Shown here: in pieces, positions 17,204 through 26,333 of the stretch | Layout: each line of letters starts with the position of its first letter | Position numbering within the stretch: the first letter of the stretch is position 1 | From: Myroides odoratus | GTDB taxonomy: Bacteria; Bacteroidota; Bacteroidia; Flavobacteriales; Flavobacteriaceae | NCBI RefSeq assembly: GCF_001549985.1 | Contig: NZ_LROZ01000016.1 | Coordinates: forward strand, 5,001-69,000 | DNA: 64,000 bases | Reading direction: 5' to 3' | Notes under the pieces: model-generated | Database searches by the model: none | What the model saw: the letters and a program-made list of their open reading frames with translations, nothing else | What the model was told of the DNA's origin: nothing | Translations under genes and position numbers: made by a program

Positions 17204-17361
17204 AACCCAGAATACGCGATAGACCTATTAACGAGAGTAAATGATACAAAACAGCTCTGAATTGATGAAAAAAGCATACTATAGTATGGTTGTATAAAAA
17301 ATGAAAGCGATGTAAAGTAGAATTTATTCGTAGTATTGGCGAATGCGGAATCTGAGTTTAA
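17201..17361. mobile_element. MITE-like element, copy 1
   Basis: A non-coding element of about 161 bp matched along its whole length by 41538-41699 (I see shared blocks such as AACGAGAG, GCATACTATAGTATGG, TAAAGTAGAATT, CGTAGTATT). Its ends are imperfect inverted repeats (CCCAGAATACGC at the left, GCGGAATCTGAG at the right), flanked by TTTAA on both sides. The centre holds the perfect palindrome CATACTATAGTATG. It starts in the T tract of a terminator. No coding capacity, so if mobile it needs a transposase supplied elsewhere. Confidence 0.7.
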
Positions 17362-17444
17362 CTGTCATTTCGTTTTTTCAGGAGTAAAAAGGTGGTAGTT
17401 TCTAAAAACAAGTTAAATCTAGACGATGAATTACATTATTTAGT

Positions 17445-17473
17445 TTGATAAGAAATAATATTTCTTACCTTTG
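17445..17473 (+). promoter_or_regulatory. Predicted promoter of nusB operon
   Basis: TTG at 17445-17447, 18-nt spacer, TACCTTTG at 17466-17473, matching the -33/-7 consensus of Bacteroidota. The start codon of nusB is 44 nt further on. Confidence 0.6.
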
Positions 17474-17517
17474 TCGGCTGAAATAAAAATTCAAATCATT
17501 TTAAGTTCTTTAGTAGC

Positions 17518-18459
17518 ATGTTAAATCGAAGACACATTCGTATCAAGGTTATGCAGACGCTTTATGCACTGCACCAAAGTAATTCTGACCAAATTCAAAC
17601 GGGTGAGAAATTTTTAAACCACAGCATGGATAGTATACAAGAGTTGTATTTATTGATGCTAACCCTCCTGATAGAAATTCGAAAAAAAGAAGAAGAATAC
17701 ATCGAGATTTCTCAGAAAAAACATTTAGCTACTTACGAAGAACGCCATCCAAACAAAAAATTTATTGAAAACCAAGTACTCGATTTATTGAGTAATTCTG
17801 CTTCTATTAGCAATAAGGTGGAAGAGCGAAGCATGGTGTATTGGCAAAGAAAAGACCATTACGTTCAGTCGATGTTAGATGAGGTTAAAGCAAGTCAGTT
17901 GTATAAGGACTACATGAAATCAACAACGCGATCTTTCCAAGAAGATCAAGACTTCATTGTTGATTTATATACAGAAATTATTGCGCCAAATGATAAAATC
18001 TATGACTTTTTAGAAGATACAAAATTAACATGGGCAGATGATTTTCCTGTAGTAAATACATTGATTCAAAAGCAATTGAGACAATTGAAAAATAAGGAGC
18101 AAGCCTTTTTTGTACCGAAAGTTTTCAAAGATTCAGAAGATAAAGATTTTGCTATGGATTTATTCCGTAGAACATTTTTAAATGGAGCTGAATTAGCTAA
18201 AGAATACGATGGTAAAACACCAAATTGGGATATTGAGCGTATTGCAGCGATTGATATTGTGGTATTAAAAATGGCGATTTGCGAGATGTTGCGTTTTTCT
18301 TCTATCCCAGTAAAAGTAACAATAAATGAATATTTAGAGGTAGTGAAGGAGTATTCTACACCAAAAAGTAGTATATTTATCAACGGTATTCTTGACGCTA
18401 TCTCGAAAGAATTAGAAGCTCAAGGCCGATTGAATAAAATTGGAAAAGGACTTTTATAA
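17518..18459 (+). CDS. nusB: Transcription antitermination protein NusB (long flavobacterial form)
   Basis: NusB with NusE binds boxA RNA and prevents premature termination on rRNA operons. The C-terminal third is the NusB domain: 'DLFRRTFLNGAELAKEYDGKTPNWDIERIAAIDIVVLKMAICEML' followed by 'IPVKVTINEYLEVVKEYSTPKSSIFINGILDAI'. At 313 residues it is about twice the E. coli length because of an N-terminal helical extension, normal for this phylum. It is followed by the DUF1573 lipoprotein (30 nt) and yajC (20 nt), a common flavobacterial operon. Confidence 0.92.
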   Translation: MLNRRHIRIKVMQTLYALHQSNSDQIQTGEKFLNHSMDSIQELYLLMLTLLIEIRKKEEEYIEISQKKHLATYEERHPNKKFIENQVLDLLSNSASISNKVEERSMVYWQRKDHYVQSMLDEVKASQLYKDYMKSTTRSFQEDQDFIVDLYTEIIAPNDKIYDFLEDTKLTWADDFPVVNTLIQKQLRQLKNKEQAFFVPKVFKDSEDKDFAMDLFRRTFLNGAELAKEYDGKTPNWDIERIAAIDIVVLKMAICEMLRFSSIPVKVTINEYLEVVKEYSTPKSSIFINGILDAISKELEAQGRLNKIGKGLL

Positions 18460-18489
18460 GACGAATTAACCATAATAACTATAACTGAG

Positions 18490-18942
18490 ATGAAAAAAGT
18501 ATTGATGTTGTCTTGTGTAGCTTTGCTAACTATGACAGCTTGTAAAAAGAATGAGGCATCAAGTCGTATTAGCGAGGATAATGTGGCAAAAGTTGAACAG
18601 GATGCTGTTGATAAACAAAATCAAGGAAGCCCTAAGATGGAGTTTGCAGAACTTGTACATGATTTTGGGACGATTGGAAATAATGAAGCCGTAGAAACAG
18701 AATTCGAATTTACGAATACAGGAAATGCAGATTTAGTTATTATTGATGCTCGTGCTACTTGTGGATGTACAGTTCCAGAATACCAAAAAACACCAATTAA
18801 GCCAGGAGAAAAATCGAAACTAAAAGTGAGATTTCAAACGGGAGCAGTTGGACAACAACAAAAGACCGTTACTTTAACAACGAATACAGAAAAAGGAGAG
18901 GAGTTACTAACGATCAAAGCTAACGTTTCTCCGGCAAACTAA
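18490..18942 (+). CDS. DUF1573-domain lipoprotein
   Basis: A 150-residue lipoprotein: signal peptide with lipobox LTMTAC (Cys about residue 18), a short charged linker, then one DUF1573 domain (ASPM/SPD-2/Hydin-like immunoglobulin fold). The key pattern is 'HDFGTIGNNEAVETEFEFTNTGNADLVI' and 'ATCGCTVPEYQKTPIKPGEKSKLKVRF'. The role is unknown; in Bacteroidota such genes very often sit between nusB and yajC, as here. Confidence 0.87.
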   Translation: MKKVLMLSCVALLTMTACKKNEASSRISEDNVAKVEQDAVDKQNQGSPKMEFAELVHDFGTIGNNEAVETEFEFTNTGNADLVIIDARATCGCTVPEYQKTPIKPGEKSKLKVRFQTGAVGQQQKTVTLTTNTEKGEELLTIKANVSPAN

Positions 18943-18962
18943 TTTTTTAATACTTATATTTT

Positions 18963-19238
18963 ATGGAAGGTATACAACAATTTTTACCTATGATTTTCAT
19001 CTTTGTTGCGATTTATTTCTTTATGATTCGCCCGCAACAAAAGAAAATGAAACAAGAAAAGACATACGAAGCTAGTTTAAAAGTAGGAGATCGTATTGTA
19101 ACTAAATCAGGTTTACACGGAAGAATTGCTGAGTTAAATGAATTAACAGTTGTTGTAGAAACAATGGCAGGAAAACTATTAATGGAGCGTTCTGCTATTT
19201 CTATGGATATGAGCCAAAAGCTTCAAGATAAGAAATAA
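18963..19238 (+). CDS. yajC: Preprotein translocase accessory protein YajC
   Basis: A 91-residue protein with one N-terminal membrane helix (about residues 7-23), the 'FMIRPQQKKMKQEK' boundary and a C-terminal domain with 'LKVGDRIVTKSGLHGRIAEL', all typical of YajC, which associates with SecDF of the Sec translocon. Last gene of the nusB operon; a strong terminator follows. Confidence 0.93.
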   Translation: MEGIQQFLPMIFIFVAIYFFMIRPQQKKMKQEKTYEASLKVGDRIVTKSGLHGRIAELNELTVVVETMAGKLLMERSAISMDMSQKLQDKK

Positions 19239-19260
19239 TTATACGTAGTATAGATAAAAA

Positions 19261-19290
19261 AAATAGGCATTGCGAAAGCAATGCCTATTT
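19261..19290. terminator. Bidirectional terminator between yajC and gap
   Basis: A perfect 13-bp stem (19261-19273 with 19278-19290) closed by a GAAA tetraloop, with A-rich and T-rich flanks. It serves yajC and can also serve the convergent gap gene. Confidence 0.88.
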
Positions 19291-19349
19291 TTTTATTCGA
19301 TTGAGGTGAAAAATCGTTTTACTTGTGTTGATTTTTTATCCATGTATTT

Positions 19350-20360
19350 TTAGTCCTTTTTGATGGAATCGAAATATAAAATCAAATCAATTAAACGAGA
19401 GGAATATCCAATTTCATTGTCATACCATCCCACCACTTTAACCATGCGATCAAGAACAGAAGTCAGCTGCGCATCGAATAGACAAGAATGTGTATTGCCA
19501 ATGACATCTACTGAAACAATCGGGTCTTCCGTATAGGCTAAAATTCCTTTTAATTCATTTTCTGCTGCTTCTTTAAAGGCTTGATTGATTTCTTCAATGG
19601 TTATTGCGCGTTTAACATAGCACGTAATATCAGTTAGTGATCCATCAGGAACAGGAACTCGAATTCCTCCACCGCCAATTTTTCCTTCATATTCAGGAAA
19701 TATTTTCGTTAAGGCCTTAGCTGCACCGGTAGTAGTAGGCACAATGGATTGTGCTGCTCCACGGGCTCTTCTCAAGTCTTTATGCGGTTGATCGTGTAAA
19801 CTTTGATCGGTGGTGTAGGAGTGAACCGTTGTGATATAGGCTTGTTCCATTCCACATAACTTTTTAATGATCTTTACCATAGGAGCTGCATTATTTGTTG
19901 TACAGCTCGCATTGGAAACGATGCGTTCTTCTCCTGTTAAAATCTGTTCATTTACCCCAAAAACAATCGTTTTAATTTCATTGTCTTCTGGTGGTACAGA
20001 TAAAATTACACGTTTTGCTCCTTGTTGAATATGTTCTTCTAATAAGGTTGTTGTTTTGCGTTTTCCCGTTGCTTCCACAACATAGTCAATCTCCAGTTCT
20101 GCCCAAGGTAAGTCTGCAATTTCCTTTGAACTAAAATAAGGTATTTTTTGTTGGTTAATGATGAGGTGGTTTTCATCATGGGAAACATCAGCTTGGAAAA
20201 TACCGTGAATACTATCGTACTTCACTAAATGTGCCATGGTTTGCACATCAGCTAAATCGTTTATAGCGACAACTTCAATGACAGGATGATTGAGCAATAA
20301 CTTGAATAAATTTCGACCAATACGTCCAAATCCATTAATTGCAACTTTAATTTTTTTCAT
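19350..20360 (-). CDS. gap: Glyceraldehyde-3-phosphate dehydrogenase
   Basis: Type I GAPDH of 336 residues, catalysing oxidative phosphorylation of glyceraldehyde 3-phosphate in glycolysis or the reverse. The Rossmann start NGFGRIGRNLFK is at 9-20, the adenine-ribose Asp in AINDLAD suggests NAD rather than NADP, and the catalytic Cys is C153 in SNASCTTNN. The second Cys of the common CTTNC motif is Asn here, which is not part of catalysis. Later segments 'RRARGAAQSIVPTTTGAAKA' and 'WYDNEIGYSSRLIDL' are standard. A terminator (20375-20398) separates it from lipA. Confidence 0.94.
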   Translation of the reverse strand: MKKIKVAINGFGRIGRNLFKLLLNHPVIEVVAINDLADVQTMAHLVKYDSIHGIFQADVSHDENHLIINQQKIPYFSSKEIADLPWAELEIDYVVEATGKRKTTTLLEEHIQQGAKRVILSVPPEDNEIKTIVFGVNEQILTGEERIVSNASCTTNNAAPMVKIIKKLCGMEQAYITTVHSYTTDQSLHDQPHKDLRRARGAAQSIVPTTTGAAKALTKIFPEYEGKIGGGGIRVPVPDGSLTDITCYVKRAITIEEINQAFKEAAENELKGILAYTEDPIVSVDVIGNTHSCLFDAQLTSVLDRMVKVVGWYDNEIGYSSRLIDLILYFDSIKKD

Positions 20361-20374
20361 TGGTTGTAAAAGAA

Positions 20375-20398
20375 GATGGTCGCCAAGCAGCGACCATC
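20375..20398 (-). terminator. Terminator between lipA and gap
   Basis: A perfect 9-bp stem (20375-20383 with 20390-20398) with a 6-nt loop. On the minus strand it is followed by TTCTTTT, directly downstream of lipA. Confidence 0.7.
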
Positions 20399-20408
20399 AA
20401 TATTATAA

Positions 20409-21281
20409 TTATAAAATATGTTTTTGAGCTTTGTATGATGAACGTACAAGTGCACCACTTTCAACGTGTCTGAAACCTAATTCTAATCCGATTTCTTCGT
20501 ATTTTTTGAATTGTTCAGGTGTGATGAATTCTTTTACAGGTAAGTGTTTTTTACTTGGTTGTAAATATTGACCAATAGTTAAAACATCTAATCCAACGGC
20601 TCTTAAATCGTGCATCGTTTGGATTACTTCTTCTTCTGTTTCACCTAAACCTAGCATAATTCCGGACTTGGTGCGTTTAGCGCCATTGTCTTTTAAATAT
20701 TTTAATACACCTAAACTGCGATCGTATTTGGCTTGAATTCGAACCTCTCTTGTTAAGCGACGAACTGTTTCCATGTTATGGGAAATTACTTCTGGCGCTA
20801 CTTCTAAGATACGATCCAATAAGCGTTCTTCTCCTTGGAAGTCTGGAATTAGTGTTTCCATTGTTGTTCCTGGACTGATACGACGAACAGCTTTAACGGT
20901 CTCTGACCATATAATAGACCCTCCATCTTTTAAATCATCTCGGTCAACACTCGTTAATACGGCGTGTTTGATATTCATTAATTTAATAGAGCGAGCAACT
21001 TTGTCTGGTTCATCCCAATCCACTGTTTCTGGACGTCCTGTTTTTACTCCACAGAAACCACATGAACGCGTACAGATATTACCTAAAATCATAAAAGTAG
21101 CTGTTCCTTCTCCCCAACATTCTCCCATATTTGGACAACTACCAGAGGTACAAATGGTGTGCAATTTGTATTTGTCAACCAACCCTCTTAATTCAGTATA
21201 TTTTTTACCTGTAGGCAATTTTACACGTAACCATTTTGGTTTGGCCTGTGGTTGTATATTTTTGTCTAAGATTGTATCCAT
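20409..21281 (-). CDS. lipA: Lipoyl synthase
   Basis: Radical-SAM enzyme that inserts two sulfurs into the octanoyl chain on lipoate-dependent enzymes. The 290-residue product has the auxiliary cluster [12 protein letters not shown] (C44, C49, C55), the radical-SAM motif CTRSCGFC (C70, C74, C77), and later '[13 protein letters not shown]', '[15 protein letters not shown]' and a C-terminal '[10 protein letters not shown]' with the conserved Ser ligand. It is monocistronic here; no lipB is adjacent. Confidence 0.95.
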   Translation of the reverse strand: MDTILDKNIQPQAKPKWLRVKLPTGKKYTELRGLVDKYKLHTICTSGSCPNMGECWGEGTATFMILGNICTRSCGFCGVKTGRPETVDWDEPDKVARSIKLMNIKHAVLTSVDRDDLKDGGSIIWSETVKAVRRISPGTTMETLIPDFQGEERLLDRILEVAPEVISHNMETVRRLTREVRIQAKYDRSLGVLKYLKDNGAKRTKSGIMLGLGETEEEVIQTMHDLRAVGLDVLTIGQYLQPSKKHLPVKEFITPEQFKKYEEIGLELGFRHVESGALVRSSYKAQKHIL

Positions 21282-21511
21282 ACTTTCATTTTATCAAAGT
21301 ACAAATATACTGAAATCTTCTCTTTTATCTTTGGTTTTTTCGGAATTATAAAACTGTGTAGATTCCTTTTATCTACTTGGACTTCTTGTTCTTTTTTGAG
21401 GATATTTTTGCTGAAAACGCGCATTTAAAGTCAAAGTAGGTCAGAATTAAATTCATTTACGCATGGTGATGTACGCCCTAATGTGTATTTTTGGGTTTAT
21501 AAAATAACGCT

Positions 21512-22327
21512 ATGGGAGTATTAAATTGGCTGAAAAAAGATAAGCCACAACCAGAAAAAGAAATGCCAATTACAACAGAGCAAGAGGCTAGTCTTTTATT
21601 GGCTATGCCTATGTTTGAAAAAGGAGGTACCTACAGTATTGAGGCTGTATTGCAGCATTTACATGCGGAGTGGGGCTACCAAGTAGAAGGAACAGATTAT
21701 GACAATACAACTGCTGTATTGACGGTAGAAGGAACGATGTTCGCTATTGCTTTTATGCCAGCGCCAATTCCGACAGAAGACATTCAGAACACAGCTCAAT
21801 ATGCCTATAATTGGGAAAATGTACTTGAGGATGTTCAAGATGTCGATAGTCATGCGATTGTTTCGGTATTAAGTGGTCCGATGGATACGGTAGAAAGACA
21901 TTTGTTGCTTTCTCGTATCTTGTATGCGATTATCGCAACTACACCAAGTTGTGTTGGCGTATATCAGGGCAGTCAAACCTTGCTCATTCCACGTGCCCAA
22001 TATTTGGATTATTATGAGGAAATGAAAGAGGGAAAAGTATTGGTTCCGCTATGGGTTTATATTGGTTTGCGCAGTACAGCAGAAGGAAATAGCATTTATA
22101 CGTATGGTTTAACTGCTTTTGGTAAGCAGGAATTAGAAGTTATCCATTCGCATTTAGAACTAGAAGAATTGTATTCTTTTATTGTGAATATATGTTCCTA
22201 TGTAATTGGAAGTGATGTTGTGTTTAAACATGGCGAAACGCTAGGATATACGGCAGAACAAAAGATAAATATTACTTCTTCTACAGGTGTATTTGTAGAA
22301 GGTGAAACATTGAAGTTAGCGATGTAA
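21512..22327 (+). CDS. DUF4261-domain protein
   Basis: A 271-residue soluble protein with no signal peptide. The 'LLLAMPMFEKGGTYSIEAVLQHL', 'HAIVSVLSGPMDTVERHLLLSRIL' and 'GVYQGSQTLLIPRAQYLDYYEEM' segments, and 'LPLWVYIGLR'-like centre, resemble DUF4261 proteins. The function of the family is unknown. The gene stands alone with its own terminator. Confidence 0.75.
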   Translation: MGVLNWLKKDKPQPEKEMPITTEQEASLLLAMPMFEKGGTYSIEAVLQHLHAEWGYQVEGTDYDNTTAVLTVEGTMFAIAFMPAPIPTEDIQNTAQYAYNWENVLEDVQDVDSHAIVSVLSGPMDTVERHLLLSRILYAIIATTPSCVGVYQGSQTLLIPRAQYLDYYEEMKEGKVLVPLWVYIGLRSTAEGNSIYTYGLTAFGKQELEVIHSHLELEELYSFIVNICSYVIGSDVVFKHGETLGYTAEQKINITSSTGVFVEGETLKLAM

Positions 22328-22333
22328 GGCATG

Positions 22334-22366
22334 AAACGCTATTCTTATTGAAGGATAGCGTTTTTC
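22334..22366 (+). terminator. Terminator of the DUF4261 gene
   Basis: A 9-bp stem (22334-22342 with 22355-22363), extended by two weaker pairs, then T-rich sequence. The following 230 bp up to the nhaA promoter are AT-rich with no gene that I can support. Confidence 0.75.
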
Positions 22367-22574
22367 TTTTGCTAGTGGTTCAAATAAAAAAATAGCAAAA
22401 GTGTTTTTATTGAAATGGAAGGGAAATGACGATGTAATTTAGAGCCTTTTAATAAAAAGGAATAAATAATATGTAATATTGGTTAAAATTAAAAAATGCC
22501 TAGTAAAAAGGTGTTTTTATAACAAAATAATTCAAAGCCTAAAATTAGAATATATTAAAAAATAAAAGGCTTGC

Positions 22575-22605
22575 TTGGTTAAAAGATGTAGGAAACCTAT
22601 ATTTG
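22575..22605 (+). promoter_or_regulatory. Predicted promoter of nhaA
   Basis: TTG at 22575-22577, 20-nt spacer, TATATTTG at 22598-22605. It overlaps an in-frame upstream TTG codon and so argues for the downstream ATG 22636 as the true start. Confidence 0.6.
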
Positions 22606-22635
22606 GTATTAAATATTTATACAAACTCAAAAGAA

Positions 22636-23979
22636 ATGGAAGATAATCTGAAGTTAACACCAGCAGATAAATGGATTGTAGCGCCCGTAAGTAAATTTAT
22701 GCGAAAATCTACATCTGGTGGGATTGTGTTGTTCGTGGCCGCTTTGATTGCCATCTTTATGGCTAATTCTGCTTGGGCAGATCAATACACCGCTTTTTGG
22801 GAAGAAAATCACATTGCTTTTTCATTTAATGACTTTTCGTTGAATCACTCGTTGAAACATTGGGTGAATGATGGATTGATGGCAATTTTTTTCTTCGTTG
22901 TTGGTTTAGAATTGAAAAGAGAGTTAACCACAGGTGAACTATCTTCTCCTAAAAAAGCAATGTTACCTATTATTGCCGCTATTGGAGGAATGGTTGTACC
23001 AGCTTCTATTTACGCTATTTTTAACGCAGGAACAGATGCCGCTCATGGATGGGGAATTCCTATGGCAACGGATATTGCTTTTGCATTAGGTGTGCTTTAT
23101 TTATTAGGTGATAAGGTACCTACTTCTTTAAAAGTTTTCTTAACTGCACTTGCTATTGCAGATGATTTAGGAGCTGTACTCGTAATTGCAATCTTTTATA
23201 CAGAGCAACTTTCATTGATTAATTTAGGGATTGGATTGGGCTTTTTTGGACTATTGATTATCAGTAATTTATTGGGGATTCGCAATACGATTTACTATGC
23301 TATTATTGGAATTGGCGGAATCTGGTTGGCCTTTATGTTATCCGGAGTTCACGCTACTATCGCTGCCGTTTTAGCTGCTTTTGCTATTCCGTCCACTGCT
23401 AAAATTCACGAACCGTTCTTCCGCAAAAAGATGAAAGAACTGCAAAATAGATTCAACAGCATCGATCCCAATGATAAGATTCCAACCTTAACAGGAGAGC
23501 AAATGGATTGTGTAGAAGAGATGAAGGATTTAGCTACTAATAGTTTACCACCAGCCACTCGATTAGAACACAGCATGCACAATTTTGTAGCCTTCTTTGT
23601 GATGCCTGTTTTTGCTTTAGCTAATGCGGCTATTCCAATTAGCACAGGAGGTGGAGAAGGATTGAGTGCAGTAACGCTTGGTGTTGCGCTAGGTTTATTA
23701 GTAGGAAAGGTTTTAGGGGTATTTGGATTAACCGCGTTGATTATCAAGTTAGGTGTCGTAAAAATGCCTGCTGGAATGACCTATAAAAACTTGTTTGGAC
23801 TGGGATTATTAGCCTCTATTGGATTTACCATGTCTTTGTTTGTAACAGAATTAGCTTTTGATATTAATTTGCACCCTGAGTTTCCAGGTCAAGCGAAGTT
23901 GGGAATCTTAATTGCTTCTGGTTTAGGAGGGTTGTTAGGATTCATCGTTTTGAGTTTGGCGGGTAAAGCAAAGAAATAA
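22636..23979 (+). CDS. nhaA: Na+/H+ antiporter NhaA
   Basis: Exchanges Na+ (or Li+) for H+ across the inner membrane in pH and sodium homeostasis. The 447-residue product has 'HWVNDGLMAIFFFVVGLELKRE', 'GWGIPMATDIAFALGVLYLLG' and the ion-binding Asp pair in ALAIADDLGAVLVIAIFYT. The loop between helices around residue 270 is longer than in E. coli NhaA, which is common in this phylum. Start chosen at ATG 22636 because the promoter box lies over the upstream alternative. Monocistronic. Confidence 0.94.
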   Translation: MEDNLKLTPADKWIVAPVSKFMRKSTSGGIVLFVAALIAIFMANSAWADQYTAFWEENHIAFSFNDFSLNHSLKHWVNDGLMAIFFFVVGLELKRELTTGELSSPKKAMLPIIAAIGGMVVPASIYAIFNAGTDAAHGWGIPMATDIAFALGVLYLLGDKVPTSLKVFLTALAIADDLGAVLVIAIFYTEQLSLINLGIGLGFFGLLIISNLLGIRNTIYYAIIGIGGIWLAFMLSGVHATIAAVLAAFAIPSTAKIHEPFFRKKMKELQNRFNSIDPNDKIPTLTGEQMDCVEEMKDLATNSLPPATRLEHSMHNFVAFFVMPVFALANAAIPISTGGGEGLSAVTLGVALGLLVGKVLGVFGLTALIIKLGVVKMPAGMTYKNLFGLGLLASIGFTMSLFVTELAFDINLHPEFPGQAKLGILIASGLGGLLGFIVLSLAGKAKK

Positions 23980-24001
23980 TAGGTATACTGCCACAATATT
24001 A

Positions 24002-24032
24002 AAAAAGCCGAAGAGTAATCTTCGGCTTTTTT
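24002..24032. terminator. Bidirectional terminator between nhaA and helicase
   Basis: A perfect 13-bp stem (24002-24014 with 24019-24031), GTAA loop, A and T runs on either side, between convergent genes. Confidence 0.88.
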
Positions 24033-24045
24033 TATGATTTGAAAT

Positions 24046-25395
24046 TTAGTCTTTCTTTTTCTTAGCTGCACGTTTAGCTTCAACGGCGCGGTTTCTTGGT
24101 TTGGTCTTTCTCGGTTTTCTCTTGCCGGGACCACCTAGGTTAACTTTTGTGTTTTTTTCTTTTTTCGCGTGAAAAGCAGCTCCTTTTTCAAGTGGCTTTT
24201 TCGCTTTGACTAATTGCTTCGCTTTTAACTTCGATTGTTCAAATTCCATTAATTTGTCTGAAACTTCAACAGCTGAAGGAAGTTCGATTTCTCTCAATTC
24301 TTTCTCCATGAGGTCTTCCGCTTCCAATAACATTTCCTCTTCTTTAGGATCTACAATAGAGATGGCAATTCCCGTTTTATCCGCACGTCCTGTACGTCCA
24401 ATACGGTGAATATATTGCTCTGGAGAATCTGTGAATTGCAAGTTGATGACGTGGCTAATATCAGAAATATCCAATCCACGAGCCATAATATCTGTGGTTA
24501 CTAATCCTCGTAATTCATTTGCTTGAAACTCCGCCATAGAACGCAAACGGAAGTTTTGTGATTTATTCGAGTGAATAACAGTGAACTCTTCTGGAAATGC
24601 TTCCTCCAATCGCTCCATTACCACATCAGCCAAACGTTTGCTGTTAATGAAAATCAATACGCGATTGAAAACTTCTTTGTCATGCAATAAATGCATCAGC
24701 AAATTCATTTTGGTATTGAAGTTTGGAACGCGATACAATTGTTGATCAATTTGTTCTAGCGGTGTTCCCGAAGCGGCTAAAGAAACTTCTTCCGGAAAAT
24801 CAAAAAAGTCTTCCAATACCTCATCTACCTCTTCTGTCATTGTCGCAGAGAACAAAATATTTTGTTTCTTGTTGCGCATCATGGCTAGGATAGAAGTAAG
24901 TTGAGTTCTAAATCCTAAGTTTAATATTTCGTCAAATTCGTCAATGACTAGTTTTTGTAAGTTGTCAAAACGCAGGACACCGTCTAGGGCTAAGTCCATC
25001 ATACGACCTGGTGTTCCAACTAAAATATCAACACCCTCGTAAACAGCCTTGCGCTGTGTATTAATATTGGTTCCCCCATAAACACCTAAAGTGCGAATCG
25101 ACATATACTGCGTCAGTTTATTTACTTCATCAACAACCTGAACAACTAATTCACGTGTTGGTACAATAATGACAACGCGTGGTGTATCCACATGGGCAAA
25201 TTTCCATTGTTTTAAAATGGGAAGTAAATAAGCATAAGTTTTACCCGTACCTGTTTGGGCAATCCCCATCACATCTCTTCCTGATAAAATAACAGGAAAT
25301 GATTTGGATTGAATTGGTGTTGGCGTAGTAATTTGAAGCTCATCTAGGGCTTTTTGTAAAGCTTTCGGTAGATTAAATTGCTCGAAAGTATGCAT
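24046..25395 (-). CDS. DEAD-box-family RNA helicase with DEFD motif II
   Basis: A 449-residue RNA helicase with Q motif, Walker A AQTGTGKT (46-53), PTRELVVQ, TPGRMMD, SAT, TDIMARGLDISD and HRIGRTGRAD. Motif II reads DEFD instead of DEAD, still keeping the Mg/ATP-binding acidic residues. The last ~70 residues are dense in Lys and Arg (KAKK, KKEKN, RKPRKTKPRNR), a likely RNA-binding tail. It is distinct from the RhlE-like gene at 10850. Solitary. Confidence 0.92.
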   Translation of the reverse strand: MHTFEQFNLPKALQKALDELQITTPTPIQSKSFPVILSGRDVMGIAQTGTGKTYAYLLPILKQWKFAHVDTPRVVIIVPTRELVVQVVDEVNKLTQYMSIRTLGVYGGTNINTQRKAVYEGVDILVGTPGRMMDLALDGVLRFDNLQKLVIDEFDEILNLGFRTQLTSILAMMRNKKQNILFSATMTEEVDEVLEDFFDFPEEVSLAASGTPLEQIDQQLYRVPNFNTKMNLLMHLLHDKEVFNRVLIFINSKRLADVVMERLEEAFPEEFTVIHSNKSQNFRLRSMAEFQANELRGLVTTDIMARGLDISDISHVINLQFTDSPEQYIHRIGRTGRADKTGIAISIVDPKEEEMLLEAEDLMEKELREIELPSAVEVSDKLMEFEQSKLKAKQLVKAKKPLEKGAAFHAKKEKNTKVNLGGPGKRKPRKTKPRNRAVEAKRAAKKKKD

Positions 25396-25480
25396 AAAAT
25401 ATCTTATTTGGACAAAGATACGTTTTTTTATGCTTGTAGGAAGTATTGGAATTAAATTGGATAAAAGACAAGTCTATAAA

Positions 25481-26245
25481 TTACAAAATCTTTTTGATTA
25501 CGCGTAATTTATGCGTGTGTTTTCCTGAATCTACATTGTAAATACCCAAATGATCTAAACGATCAATACGCACTTTACCATGCGCGTGAATGATGTAATT
25601 GTTTTCCATGATAATGCCAACATGGATAATATTTCCTTCAGCATTGTCAAAAAAGGCTAAGTCTCCAGCTTCACTTTCTTCAATAAAACTCAGGGCTTCT
25701 CCTATTGTTGCTTGTTGAGAGGCATCACGAGGAATAACATGACCATTGATTTTATAGACCATCTGTGTAAAACCAGAACAGTCTATACCAAAAGGTGTTT
25801 TTCCTCCCCATAGGTAAGGGGCATTTAAGTACATAAAGGCCGTTTTTACGAACTGACTTTTGGTGAAAGTTCCAGTAATTGAGCGTCCTTCAAAGGCAAA
25901 TTTAAGCGGGTTAGTCGCAGCGTGTTTCAAAACGTTGAGGTTACTACCCAACGGAATAGACATCAGTTGATTGTCTGAGGAATGTAGAAACTCTACAAAG
26001 TCTCCTGCATAAATAGGTGCTGTTTGATTTAGCGTATCATATTCATTCTTAGTGATGATTTGATATTGCTTGTTATCCACCCATCCTTGGTATTGGTCAA
26101 AAGCCAATTCAATTTTAGACCATTTCTCTGTTTGTTCTAGTATTGTAAACAATTCTCCGAATAGCAGTTGGGATACCAATTCGCTTTTATCGCTAGGTTC
26201 TGCGCGTAGGGGAACAATCGAAAGATTACAATAGGCAAATGTCAT
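25481..26245 (-). CDS. NlpC/P60 (C40) cell-wall hydrolase with SH3 domains
   Basis: A 254-residue protein: N-terminal bacterial SH3-like domain (about 1-70), a second SH3-like part, and a C-terminal NlpC/P60 domain with catalytic Cys in 'GIDCSGFTQMVYK' and His in 'IIHVGIIM', plus a third polar His in 'YIIHAHGKV'. Such enzymes cleave the D-Glu-diamino-acid bond of peptidoglycan stem peptides. No signal peptide is obvious, which points to recycling of imported peptides in the cytoplasm rather than wall remodelling, though this is inference. Confidence 0.88.
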   Translation of the reverse strand: MTFAYCNLSIVPLRAEPSDKSELVSQLLFGELFTILEQTEKWSKIELAFDQYQGWVDNKQYQIITKNEYDTLNQTAPIYAGDFVEFLHSSDNQLMSIPLGSNLNVLKHAATNPLKFAFEGRSITGTFTKSQFVKTAFMYLNAPYLWGGKTPFGIDCSGFTQMVYKINGHVIPRDASQQATIGEALSFIEESEAGDLAFFDNAEGNIIHVGIIMENNYIIHAHGKVRIDRLDHLGIYNVDSGKHTHKLRVIKKIL

Positions 26246-26277
26246 AGAGGGTCTTTTTATTAAAGTGCAAAAATAAA

Positions 26278-26304
26278 GATGAGTTTGAAGAAATCAAACC
26301 CATC
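26278..26304 (-). terminator. Probable terminator of the thiolase gene
   Basis: An 11-bp stem with one mismatch (26278-26288 with 26294-26304). On the minus strand it is followed by CTTTATTTTTG, downstream of the thiolase. Confidence 0.6.
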
Positions 26305-26333
26305 TTTTATTAATATTTGTACAACTAGTTGAA

